From Bacteroidota bacterium (GTDB lineage: Bacteria > Bacteroidota > Kryptoniia > Kryptoniales > JAKASW01): 5,083 nucleotides of DNA. Where the stretch lies: NCBI GenBank assembly GCA_021796055.1, contig JAJYOS010000530.1, positions 1 to 5,083 of the forward strand, written 5' to 3'. The notes beneath the pieces are model-generated. The model had not been told where the DNA came from, did not search any database, and saw nothing but the letters and a program-made list of their open reading frames with translations. This document shows positions 1-5,083 of this stretch, piece after piece. How positions within the stretch are numbered: the first letter of the stretch is position 1; the number at the start of each line of letters is the position of its first letter. A program made the position numbers and the translations under genes.

Positions 1-2141
1 GATACCGCATATTGTAGTCCCATCTCATAATTCGTTGACTTCATAGGATCCTGACTTACGAGAGAAACGTTGGGCAAGGATGTATGGAACTGACTATAGG
101 AGATGCCATATAGAGCCGAGAACGGCAGAGGCTGCATCGTCCTGGAAAATGAATAGTACATCGAAGCTCTGTCCGAAATCGGATGTGATATACCTATCAT
201 CGGTTCAAACAACCATTTTACCGGAACTGTCTTGGTTCTGTTCACGACCATATTATTGAAGTGAATGACCTCAGGGGTCCCATTCGAGTTGACACCTCCA
301 AAAACCTCGCTGTCAGGAACGAGGGTATAAGGTGCAAAGAAGTTACCGATCTCCTTCGCGCCGGCATCCCATCCATCGACACGCATACCGACGTTGACTA
401 TCACACCGGAATAGTCCATCCTATCCTGGGCGTAAAGGCCGTATTGCTTCGGATGTACTGTATAATCTTCTACGTCGACGTACCCGCTCGGGGAGAACCT
501 TCTCAGGTTGTGATAATTGTAAAGCTGAACGTTCACGCCACCCGAAAGCAAATGGTGGCTGTTAACCTGGCTGTTTATATCGCCGCGTATATTGAATTGT
601 TGCACGTCCTGGTTCTCATAGTAGACGCCGGGCCTCGACAATTTGTAAGGGGAGGAAGACGGGAAAGAAGCCGCCGACGGCGTTTCATTTTGTGGTGCGA
701 CGGAGAAGAACTTTGTCAAATCGATATTGCTCACGTACTGCTTGATTTGAGCCGGATCTGCAAAGGTGAGGAAATTACCCGTTGTCACTCCCAGTGGATT
801 TATCTGGCCACCACTCTGTATGAATCCTACTTGATCGGGGCTGTCAGTATAAGTTGCTTGGACTTCATAATACGTCTTGTCCGAGAGTGTGTTGACCAGT
901 TTAAGACTTCCGGCAGCGGTGCCGAGTGCGTAACGTGGAACACCCTGCAAGTAAAACTTGAAGTTCTCGTTATACATACTGTTTCTCCAGCCGAGGAAAT
1001 AACCCTGGTCTGAAAGAATGCCGATTGCTGTCAGCTTCAAAGTCGGCTGAATGGCCCAATCAACGGTCGCGGTCGCATTTACGGACCGGTTGAAATCTCC
1101 GGGATACATACCGTAGGAGTTGATATACTTGGCGTCCACCATGAAGCCAAGATCCTTCGTAATCCCACCCGCCAGATTAAACTGGACGTTTTCTGTGGGC
1201 TTATTGGCATACCAGTATTCACTCGGGGTCCATGTGTATCTGGCAGCCTTTGTGGTATTCCCCGCCGCGATTAGAGAAGCCTTCTCATCCAGGTATTTGG
1301 ATTCGGCTGTGGTTCCGTCCGGCAGCAAACCGGTATAAACGTTTATTCCTGCCGCCTGAAGGCTTGAGGCGTATTTTACTGTAGCCTGGCCGGTAATAGT
1401 ACCGGACCCCTGTCTCAGCGTCATATCAACGACGCCGGCAGTCGCCGGGGAATACTTCAGACTGGAAGTGGTATTTACCGAAACTTCCTGCAATGCACCG
1501 GACCCTAAGTCGACGAGGTTATTGTCCTGTCTGAAACTCAGGTTAACAGCCAGGTAGTTGGTGAAAAGGCTGTTCCCGTTGTTGGCAGCTTCGTAAGTCT
1601 TATCCGAAAGATCGATTCCATCCACCACATACGAAGTCTCAAATCGTTTGCCTCCACGAACATAACCATTAAACGTACTGGGCGATGTCGCCAGTATCTC
1701 TTTCATGTTAGCGGCTGGCAGGGTTGCAATCTGAGTGGACGTCATGATTGACCGGCCGCTGGTTTGGGTGATATCTATCAATTTCTTCTGGGCTTCGACG
1801 ACAACTTCCGGCAGACCAACTGTCGCCGGCTCGACCTTGAAGTCCTGGAATGTTGTAAGATCAGAATTGATTACCACTCCGCGGATTGTTGTCTTCGTGT
1901 AACCAACACCAGTTACAGTGACGGAATAAGTCTCGGGTGGAATATTGAGTATGAAATACGTTCCGTCAAGACCGACCGCCGCTCCGAGCTGAGTATTGTC
2001 GATACGCACGGAAGCTCCGGCAATTGGCTCTCCTGTTTTCGCATCTACCACCTTGCCTGTCAGTTTACCACTGCCTGCATAAGCGGTAGCCGCCATGATG
2101 CCGAAGGCCATGAACACATAAGCCATAGAAAAGCGCCTCAT
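1..2141 (-). CDS. TonB-dependent outer-membrane receptor with carboxypeptidase-regulatory-like domain (3' end outside window)
   Basis: The frame is open from an ATG at 2141 to the left edge, giving 713 residues without the C-terminus. Residues 1-22 form a signal peptide (MRRF, a hydrophobic stretch, then a cut after TAYA). Residues 25-103 match a carboxypeptidase-regulatory-like beta-sandwich, with GKVVDAKTGEPIAGASV and LDGTYFILNIPPETYSV. The stretch LPEVVVEAQ (110-118) fits the TonB-box region. A plug domain follows, with VRGG and YVVDGIDLSD near 161-180 and AGVVDMTLRQG near 235-245. From about residue 250 there are amphipathic barrel strands, and GISHPISDRASMYYSFSR (649-666) and NYEMGLQY (703-710) are typical late-barrel motifs. 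Such receptors import ligands across the outer membrane using TonB/ExbBD energy. Family members are often 900-1100 residues, so perhaps a quarter is missing. The ATG at 2141 is chosen because AAGGAG lies 7 nt upstream and the signal peptide begins there. It is not clearly SusC, since no SusD partner is visible. The ligand is unknown. Confidence 0.93.
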   Translation of the reverse strand, partial: MRRFSMAYVFMAFGIMAATAYAGSGKLTGKVVDAKTGEPIAGASVRIDNTQLGAAVGLDGTYFILNIPPETYSVTVTGVGYTKTTIRGVVINSDLTTFQDFKVEPATVGLPEVVVEAQKKLIDITQTSGRSIMTSTQIATLPAANMKEILATSPSTFNGYVRGGKRFETSYVVDGIDLSDKTYEAANNGNSLFTNYLAVNLSFRQDNNLVDLGSGALQEVSVNTTSSLKYSPATAGVVDMTLRQGSGTITGQATVKYASSLQAAGINVYTGLLPDGTTAESKYLDEKASLIAAGNTTKAARYTWTPSEYWYANKPTENVQFNLAGGITKDLGFMVDAKYINSYGMYPGDFNRSVNATATVDWAIQPTLKLTAIGILSDQGYFLGWRNSMYNENFKFYLQGVPRYALGTAAGSLKLVNTLSDKTYYEVQATYTDSPDQVGFIQSGGQINPLGVTTGNFLTFADPAQIKQYVSNIDLTKFFSVAPQNETPSAASFPSSSPYKLSRPGVYYENQDVQQFNIRGDINSQVNSHHLLSGGVNVQLYNYHNLRRFSPSGYVDVEDYTVHPKQYGLYAQDRMDYSGVIVNVGMRVDGWDAGAKEIGNFFAPYTLVPDSEVFGGVNSNGTPEVIHFNNMVVNRTKTVPVKWLFEPMIGISHPISDRASMYYSFSRTMQPLPFSALYGISYSQFHTSLPNVSLVSQDPMKSTNYEMGLQYAV

Positions 2142-2148
2142 AAGGGTA

Positions 2149-2154
2149 CTCCTT
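2149..2154 (-). promoter_or_regulatory. Ribosome binding site of the TonB-dependent receptor
   Basis: AAGGAG on the minus strand lies 7 nt before the ATG at 2141. It fixes the receptor start over an in-frame ATG 26 codons upstream (2219-2217) that has poorer spacing and would put a charged extension before the signal peptide. The first two bases of this site are also the last two bases of the TAA stop of the possible leader ORF at 2153-2245. Confidence 0.8.
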
Positions 2155-2245
2155 ATTTGATGAGCTGAATGTTGATCAATTTTCTTTGGGAATTTTGGAT
2201 CTTGTGCCGATAATCGCATAAGACCACCCCAAAACGAACTATCAC
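2153..2245 (-). CDS. Possible 30-codon leader ORF coupled to the receptor gene
   Basis: A GTG at 2245 opens a 30-codon frame (beginning MIVRFGVVLCDYRHK and ending INIQLIK) that stops with TAA at 2155-2153, inside the receptor's Shine-Dalgarno site and 11 nt before its ATG. The GTG is preceded by very strong purine-rich SD sequence: AGGAGG 12 nt away and GAGGAG 5 nt away. The peptide is basic, has no membrane segment and matches no family I recognise. The position fits translational coupling or ribosome-mediated control of the receptor. It shows no run of a single amino-acid codon of the kind seen in biosynthetic attenuators. It could equally be chance, with the SD serving a longer receptor N-terminus or no gene. 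Confidence 0.3.
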   Translation of the reverse strand: MIVRFGVVLCDYRHKIQNSQRKLINIQLIK

Positions 2246-2250
2246 CGCCG

Positions 2251-2264
2251 CTCCTCACCTCCTT
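2251..2264 (-). promoter_or_regulatory. Tandem strong Shine-Dalgarno sequence in the receptor leader
   Basis: The minus strand reads AAGGAGGTGAGGAG, holding AGGAGGTGA, an extended match to the 16S rRNA anti-SD, followed directly by a second GAGGAG. It lies more than 100 nt above the receptor ATG, so it does not serve that start directly. Its best-spaced start is the GTG at 2245 (5 nt from GAGGAG). This is the main reason for suggesting a leader ORF. Confidence 0.45.
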
Positions 2265-2328
2265 TTCGTTCTAGCTGAAAAACAAATCTGTCCTCTAACC
2301 CACTAAAATTGCCGGCATCGGATCTTCT

Positions 2329-2352
2329 GACAGGCTTTAAGCCTTTGCCGTC
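2329..2352 (-). repeat. Inverted repeat that could form an alternative RNA stem
   Basis: On the minus strand GACGGC (2352-2347) can pair with GCCTGTC (2335-2329) if one U is bulged, giving a six-pair stem with an 11-nt loop. This pairing excludes both the AGGCTT/AAGCCT hairpin (2332-2344) and the GCCG/CGGC hairpin (2347-2357). That is the geometry of a two-state RNA switch. The short stems could also be coincidental. Confidence 0.3.
2332..2344. repeat. Inverted repeat AGGCTT-N-AAGCCT
   Basis: Perfect 6-bp arms lie around a single central base. The spacing is too tight for a good RNA hairpin in full, so it may act as a DNA operator half-site pair or form only the outer pairs in RNA. It lies in the receptor leader and overlaps the alternative stem at 2329-2352. 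Confidence 0.4.
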
Positions 2353-2357
2353 ACGGC
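2347..2357. repeat. Short GC-rich inverted repeat GCCG-N3-CGGC
   Basis: Four perfect GC pairs enclose a three-base loop, so a compact RNA hairpin is possible. One arm is shared with the alternative stem formed with 2329-2335, so the two structures compete. No T-tract follows on the minus strand, so it is not a terminator. Confidence 0.35.
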
Positions 2358-2392
2358 CGAACCGGGTCTAAATTACAGCTTCGCCATCTCAG

Positions 2393-2406
2393 TCACATAC
2401 ATGTGA
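2393..2406. repeat. Inverted repeat TCACAT-N2-ATGTGA
   Basis: Perfect 6-bp arms are separated by two bases. The arms resemble CRP/FNR half-sites but in the opposite orientation (TCACA first, TGTGA last), so it does not match the usual TGTGA-N6-TCACA operator. It is the first of three closely packed inverted repeats ending at 2445, all inside the predicted receptor leader. Confidence 0.45.
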
Positions 2407-2414
2407 TCAGCAAG

Positions 2415-2430
2415 ACCTGCAGCTGCAGGT
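2415..2430. repeat. Perfect 16-bp palindrome ACCTGCAGCTGCAGGT
   Basis: All 16 bases are self-complementary with no spacer. A spacerless palindrome of this length looks more like a binding site for a dimeric DNA-binding protein than an RNA hairpin. It lies about 290 nt downstream of the predicted transcription start and 274 nt before the receptor ATG. It abuts the next inverted repeat (2431-2445) directly. Confidence 0.55.
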
Positions 2431-2445
2431 GATAAGATGGTTATC
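2431..2445. repeat. Inverted repeat GATAA-N5-TTATC
   Basis: Five-base arms flank a five-base spacer, directly next to the 16-bp palindrome. On the minus strand it could fold into an AU-rich hairpin. It overlaps the stop codon of the doubtful 67-codon ORF at 2444-2446. Confidence 0.4.
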
Positions 2446-2647
2446 AGTCCCGTGCTCTTCGAGCTAATTCCAGGGCTGTCATTCTTACTTGTTTCACCGC
2501 AACCAAGCGGGTTAATTCTGTTTCAATCGAATTATTTTTAGAAGTAAATACGATCATGGGAAATGTCGGAAGGTAGGATAAGCATGCGTCCGGGACTGCT
2601 CTAACATAGCTATTCATTATCAAGGCAAGTACTTCGACGATGAACAA
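2444..2647 (-). CDS. Doubtful 67-codon ORF in the receptor leader
   Basis: The frame starts with TTG at 2647, about 70 nt below the predicted transcription start, and ends with TGA at 2446-2444. The nearest SD-like sequence is GGAG, 14 nt before the TTG, which is too far for a good site. An internal ATG follows ten codons later without an SD. The product (ends TALELARRARD) has a charged, probably helical C-terminal third containing ETELTRLVAVKQ. A stretch around PTFPMIVFTSKNN faintly resembles a receiver-domain strand, not enough to assign a family. It may be a chance ORF, a small unknown protein, or a remnant of a decayed gene. Confidence 0.13.
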   Translation of the reverse strand: MFIVEVLALIMNSYVRAVPDACLSYLPTFPMIVFTSKNNSIETELTRLVAVKQVRMTALELARRARD

Positions 2648-2653
2648 TCGAAG
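2632..2653. repeat. Inverted repeat CTTCGA-N10-TCGAAG
   Basis: Perfect 6-bp arms are spaced by ten bases in the early part of the predicted receptor leader. It could be an RNA hairpin with a ten-base loop or a regulator site. It covers the putative TTG start of the 67-codon ORF and would hide that start if folded. Confidence 0.35.
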
Positions 2654-2693
2654 TTTGGCATCTCCATCTGTTTTCTGAAATGAGCATGTGTTC

Positions 2694-2709
2694 CGCTAAT
2701 AAAATAGCG
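2694..2709. repeat. Inverted repeat CGCTA-N6-TAGCG at the start of the leader
   Basis: Perfect 5-bp arms surround an AT-rich six-base spacer. Measured from the predicted transcription start near 2717, it spans about +9 to +24, a classic place for a repressor operator or a 5'-stabilising stem-loop. Confidence 0.4.
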
Positions 2710-2723
2710 TTTCAACAATGAAG

Positions 2724-2752
2724 ATATTAACACATTTGTATCGCCGTGTCAA
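2724..2752 (-). promoter_or_regulatory. Sigma70-type promoter driving the receptor transcript
   Basis: The minus strand reads TTGACA (2752-2747), a 17-base spacer, then TAATAT (2729-2724). The -35 box is a perfect match, the -10 box has one difference from TATAAT, and the spacing is optimal. The -35 begins 46 bases after the hydrolase stop codon, so the receptor can be transcribed independently. No convincing Rho-independent terminator lies between the stop codon and the promoter, so read-through from the hydrolase gene is also possible. Confidence 0.72.
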
Positions 2753-2797
2753 TAGGGGATGCCCTTTTTGTAGACGGCTTTGCGCCCGTTTCCTGAC

Positions 2798-5083
2798 TCA
2801 GAAGCGAAAAGAGGAGAGACGCCACTGGAAATCGGGATCGATGTAGGGGTCGTCGTTCTCGTGCCCCGTCATAAGGTCAATTTTCTTGCTAAGAAGCTCC
2901 CCGAAATTCTTATAATAGATAAATGTCGTTTCACCCACATCAGATAGAATCATCCATTTTGACGCTGAGGTGTTCCATAGTTCCAATAAGTCCCGGGTGT
3001 TTGCAATCTCATCCACTACCATTTCCCGCAGCAACCGCTTGGATTCTGCCCGTCTTTCACGGTCGCCCGACTCCAGGTACGTGTGCACGCCTGCAACCCA
3101 CGCCGTTGCGTTTCGCTGCGTTCTGATCCAGCATCTGAGGGCCTTTAGCCTGTCACGTTGATCCGACATGAAATGCCCGAGCTGATCCTCTTTTCCTTGT
3201 CGCGCCTCGCTAATCATTGCCAGGGCGCGCTCTAATGGGGGCAGACTGTTCCGATCTATGAAATCCACGGCTCTCCAGGCACGCTCAGGAGTTAAGAGAT
3301 CAAATCCGACATCGTACCGGAGATCAACTCTGCACCGGTTGTGAGGGGTCGCGAGCAAGAACTTCTCATAGTAGGCACGGTCAGCCTCAGGAATTGCTTC
3401 TATGTTCGGAACAAGCGGTCTCACTGCCAGTCTGTACCACACTCCCCAGGCGGCGAAAATCCAAATAGGAATGGGGAAAGACCGGACGGCGTTGTCCGCC
3501 AACTTCCAGACCTCTCGCACGATGGCCGCATCGGCACCTGCCCAATCTGACGCTTTCTTCTGAAGGAAAGGCTCAAGCTCAAAATCCGCGTCTGACCCAA
3601 ACGCGCGCACAAGCTCCTGATTAATGTTGAAAGGAGCGAAACTCTGCGGTGTATTGCCGCCCAGCACGCATACGTTCCTGACTCCGGTCTCTTTCATATC
3701 TCGAAGCTTTTCATGGACCAGATGCGGGAAAGGAATGCCTATCAACGGCTCATGGTTCCAGATTATTCCGGGTGCATAAACAATATCTGCATTTACCCCC
3801 TTAGCCTCTAGTTGCTTAAGGAAGACACTCTCTTCTTTGTCAAATTTATTGTGCAAAGCTGTGGTGTGTACCTGGACGTTCTCTTCATAGGTGGGATGCT
3901 TGTACGAGAGTTCCCATCCCTTCCCCTTTAGCGATGAGACTTCAAGATCAAGCCCTTCCTCAAGCTTGCTGAGGATGTGGTCATGTTCCAGCCAGAACGG
4001 CTCCATACGCAGTAGTACCCGGAAGGCCGGGTTCGTCTTCCTTGCAGCATCCCGGAGAAGTCTCATGAAGCGAACTATGTTTGCGGCCGCGGCCGCTTCG
4101 ATCTCACCGCTTCCAAGCCATTCGCGGACCAGGTATCCGCCGCCGTTTCTCCCGACATAAAGCGAATTTGCATATTCGAATCCGGCGCCGCTATCGTTGG
4201 ACCAGATCGACATATAACCGAGACCAGGTACCTCTTTCATCAGATTCTCAACCATCTCCGCATAGTGCTCTCTAACGACAGGGTGCACAATGGACAAGTT
4301 GTATCTCGGCTCGAAGCTTCTCAGCGGGTGATCGACACGAGCTCCGCGCAGCATCGGATACCTCTGAAGAAGGCTTTCCGGCACCGAGCGCGGCTCAAAG
4401 GAGACAATACCCGGTGTTAGACCGTACTTCTCTGCCAAGGCGGAATTGGTCTTAAGGTAATTCAGATTAGCCTGCAAATACTCTTCATCATATGTACCGG
4501 TATTGAGCCCACTCGACACGAACTGATCGAGCGAAGGGCAGTAAGTATAGAACCTCGAATAGACTTCGTCCTTTGGCCCCTTTTCCAGCGGGATAGGGAC
4601 AGCCAATCCGTTCACCTCCGCGTGGGAATACCCGGACCTGGCCAAGCCGCGAAAATATTCCGCTCTGTCAAGACCTACAACGGACCTCGCATGTTGCGTA
4701 ACGAACAGGTCGTAAACCGGACGCTGATTTTGGAATGCCGGATAAATCAGCTTGCCCCGATTGAACTCGTCGGCGTCATGATCAGCAAAATCTTCAGTAA
4801 CCATTGTATAGACTAAATAAAGAAGATTCGGACGTGAGGCGAAGATATCGACGCTTGAACCAGCGTTAACTCTCACGAACATCCAGTCTCGGCCGGAGGC
4901 AGGGCCCACGTGGTATTCTGTCAGCAACGAACGCGAATCGAGAACACCAATTCTGATCGCGGGTAGTCGGACCGCTTCCAGTTCCCCGATTGTTCGTCGC
5001 TCAAGCTGCGGAATCAATGCCACCAATTCATCAACGACAGTTTTTTCAACCACCACTGACGACGAAACAGTGGCAATTACCTT
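2798..5083 (-). CDS. Probable glycoside hydrolase, GH67/GH20-like architecture, family unassigned (5' end outside window)
   Basis: The frame is open from the right edge to TGA at 2800-2798, 761 codons. The first GTG (5056) has no ribosome binding site, and nine sense codons precede it, so the true start is probably outside the window and no signal peptide can be judged. Numbering from that GTG, residues 1-110 look like the alpha/beta domain that precedes the barrel in GH20 and GH67 enzymes. Residues 113-480 show barrel-like strands: GIVSFEPRSVP (216-226), YMSIWSNDSGAGFE (281-294), VLLRMEPFW (347-355), IVYAPGIIWNHEP (425-437) and NVCVLGGN (461-468). Candidate catalytic acids are D288, E294, E352 and E436. 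Residues 490-752 are mostly helical, with a conserved-looking tail, DVGETTFIYYKNFGELL and DDPYIDPDFQW. This order and length resemble GH67 alpha-glucuronidases, but I do not see a definitive family signature. Its activity, localisation and substrate remain open. Confidence 0.8.
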   Translation of the reverse strand, partial: KVIATVSSSVVVEKTVVDELVALIPQLERRTIGELEAVRLPAIRIGVLDSRSLLTEYHVGPASGRDWMFVRVNAGSSVDIFASRPNLLYLVYTMVTEDFADHDADEFNRGKLIYPAFQNQRPVYDLFVTQHARSVVGLDRAEYFRGLARSGYSHAEVNGLAVPIPLEKGPKDEVYSRFYTYCPSLDQFVSSGLNTGTYDEEYLQANLNYLKTNSALAEKYGLTPGIVSFEPRSVPESLLQRYPMLRGARVDHPLRSFEPRYNLSIVHPVVREHYAEMVENLMKEVPGLGYMSIWSNDSGAGFEYANSLYVGRNGGGYLVREWLGSGEIEAAAAANIVRFMRLLRDAARKTNPAFRVLLRMEPFWLEHDHILSKLEEGLDLEVSSLKGKGWELSYKHPTYEENVQVHTTALHNKFDKEESVFLKQLEAKGVNADIVYAPGIIWNHEPLIGIPFPHLVHEKLRDMKETGVRNVCVLGGNTPQSFAPFNINQELVRAFGSDADFELEPFLQKKASDWAGADAAIVREVWKLADNAVRSFPIPIWIFAAWGVWYRLAVRPLVPNIEAIPEADRAYYEKFLLATPHNRCRVDLRYDVGFDLLTPERAWRAVDFIDRNSLPPLERALAMISEARQGKEDQLGHFMSDQRDRLKALRCWIRTQRNATAWVAGVHTYLESGDRERRAESKRLLREMVVDEIANTRDLLELWNTSASKWMILSDVGETTFIYYKNFGELLSKKIDLMTGHENDDPYIDPDFQWRLSSFRF

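Larger units (their letters stand above)
2142..2717 (-). other. Predicted long 5' leader of the receptor mRNA
   Basis: If transcription starts about 7 nt after the -10 box at 2724-2729, the receptor mRNA has an untranslated or partly translated leader of about 576 nt. It contains at least seven short inverted repeats (listed separately), the tandem SD and leader ORF at its 3' end, and a weak 67-codon ORF in its middle. No tRNA, known riboswitch consensus or clear Rho-independent terminator was recognised. The start site is inferred from promoter spacing, and a second promoter closer to the gene cannot be excluded. Confidence 0.4.

Noticed and set aside
261..1013. 250-codon plus-strand ORF, and shorter plus-strand ORFs at 1120-1338 and 1764-2168
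   Set aside because: All lie antisense to the receptor frame, have unfamiliar composition with no domain pattern, and lack good SD sites. The receptor reading on the other strand is unambiguous.
1..2141. Naming the receptor SusC
   Set aside because: The domain order is compatible, but no SusD partner is visible and many FCB receptors with this N-terminal domain are not SusC.
2270..2310. Bacteroidia-type promoter with CAGATTTG as a -7 element
   Set aside because: One mismatch to TAnnTTTG and no TTTG element at the right distance upstream; the TTGACA/TAATAT promoter is far better.
2329..2360. Cyclic-di-GMP-I (GEMM) or cobalamin riboswitch
   Set aside because: GGCAAAGGC and nearby GC stems are faintly GEMM-like, but the order of conserved elements and the tetraloop receptor are not present. 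No B12-box match was found.
2393..2406. CRP/FNR operator
   Set aside because: The half-sites are in everted orientation and the spacing does not match TGTGA-N6-TCACA.
2754..2769. Possible terminator on the plus strand, AGGG-N4-CCCT followed by TTTTT
   Set aside because: The stem has only four pairs, and no plus-strand gene ends there. On the minus strand the T-tract is on the wrong side.
2775..2797. Possible Rho-independent terminator for the hydrolase gene
   Set aside because: ACGG-N8-CCGT gives only four pairs and no T-tract follows on the minus strand.
4083..4096. 14-bp palindrome of overlapping GCGGCCGC sites
   Set aside because: It lies within the hydrolase frame and simply encodes the alanine run at residues 321-325 with GCG/GCC codons, so no separate function is needed.
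2923..4816. Several plus-strand ORFs of 63-89 codons and a 63-codon minus-strand ORF at 3421-3612
   Set aside because: They are antisense or out-of-frame shadows of the hydrolase coding region, with no recognisable features or start signals.

Overview
The window looks like chromosomal DNA from a Gram-negative bacterium of the Bacteroidota/Ignavibacteriota/Calditrichota (FCB) type. The main evidence is a large TonB-dependent outer-membrane receptor that carries an N-terminal carboxypeptidase-regulatory-like domain, an arrangement common in that supergroup. Purine-rich Shine-Dalgarno sites and a near-consensus TTGACA/TAATAT promoter argue against a classical Bacteroidia member, where promoters are usually TTTG/TAnnTTTG and SD sites are weak. 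The lineage is an inference from gene style, not a phylogenetic placement.

Everything convincing lies on the minus strand. In transcription order (right to left): (1) positions 5083-2798, a long coding region cut by the right edge at its 5' end. It reads as a probable three-part glycoside hydrolase: an alpha/beta N-terminal domain, a (beta/alpha)8-like barrel with acidic motifs, and a helical C-terminal domain. I cannot assign it to a family. (2) Positions 2797-2142, a 656-base gap with a strong sigma70-type promoter just after the hydrolase stop codon. Below it is a predicted leader of about 576 nt that contains several inverted repeats, one set able to form alternative stems, a doubtful 67-codon ORF, and a possible 30-codon leader ORF whose stop codon overlaps the receptor's ribosome binding site. 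(3) Positions 2141-1, the first 713 codons of the TonB-dependent receptor, whose 3' end lies beyond the left edge.

A surface receptor next to a probable glycan-active enzyme suggests carbohydrate or glycoconjugate acquisition, but the substrate cannot be read from the sequence. The receptor seems to have its own promoter, and its unusually long, structured leader is the most interesting part of the window. No tRNA, rRNA, CRISPR array, insertion sequence or other mobile element was seen.
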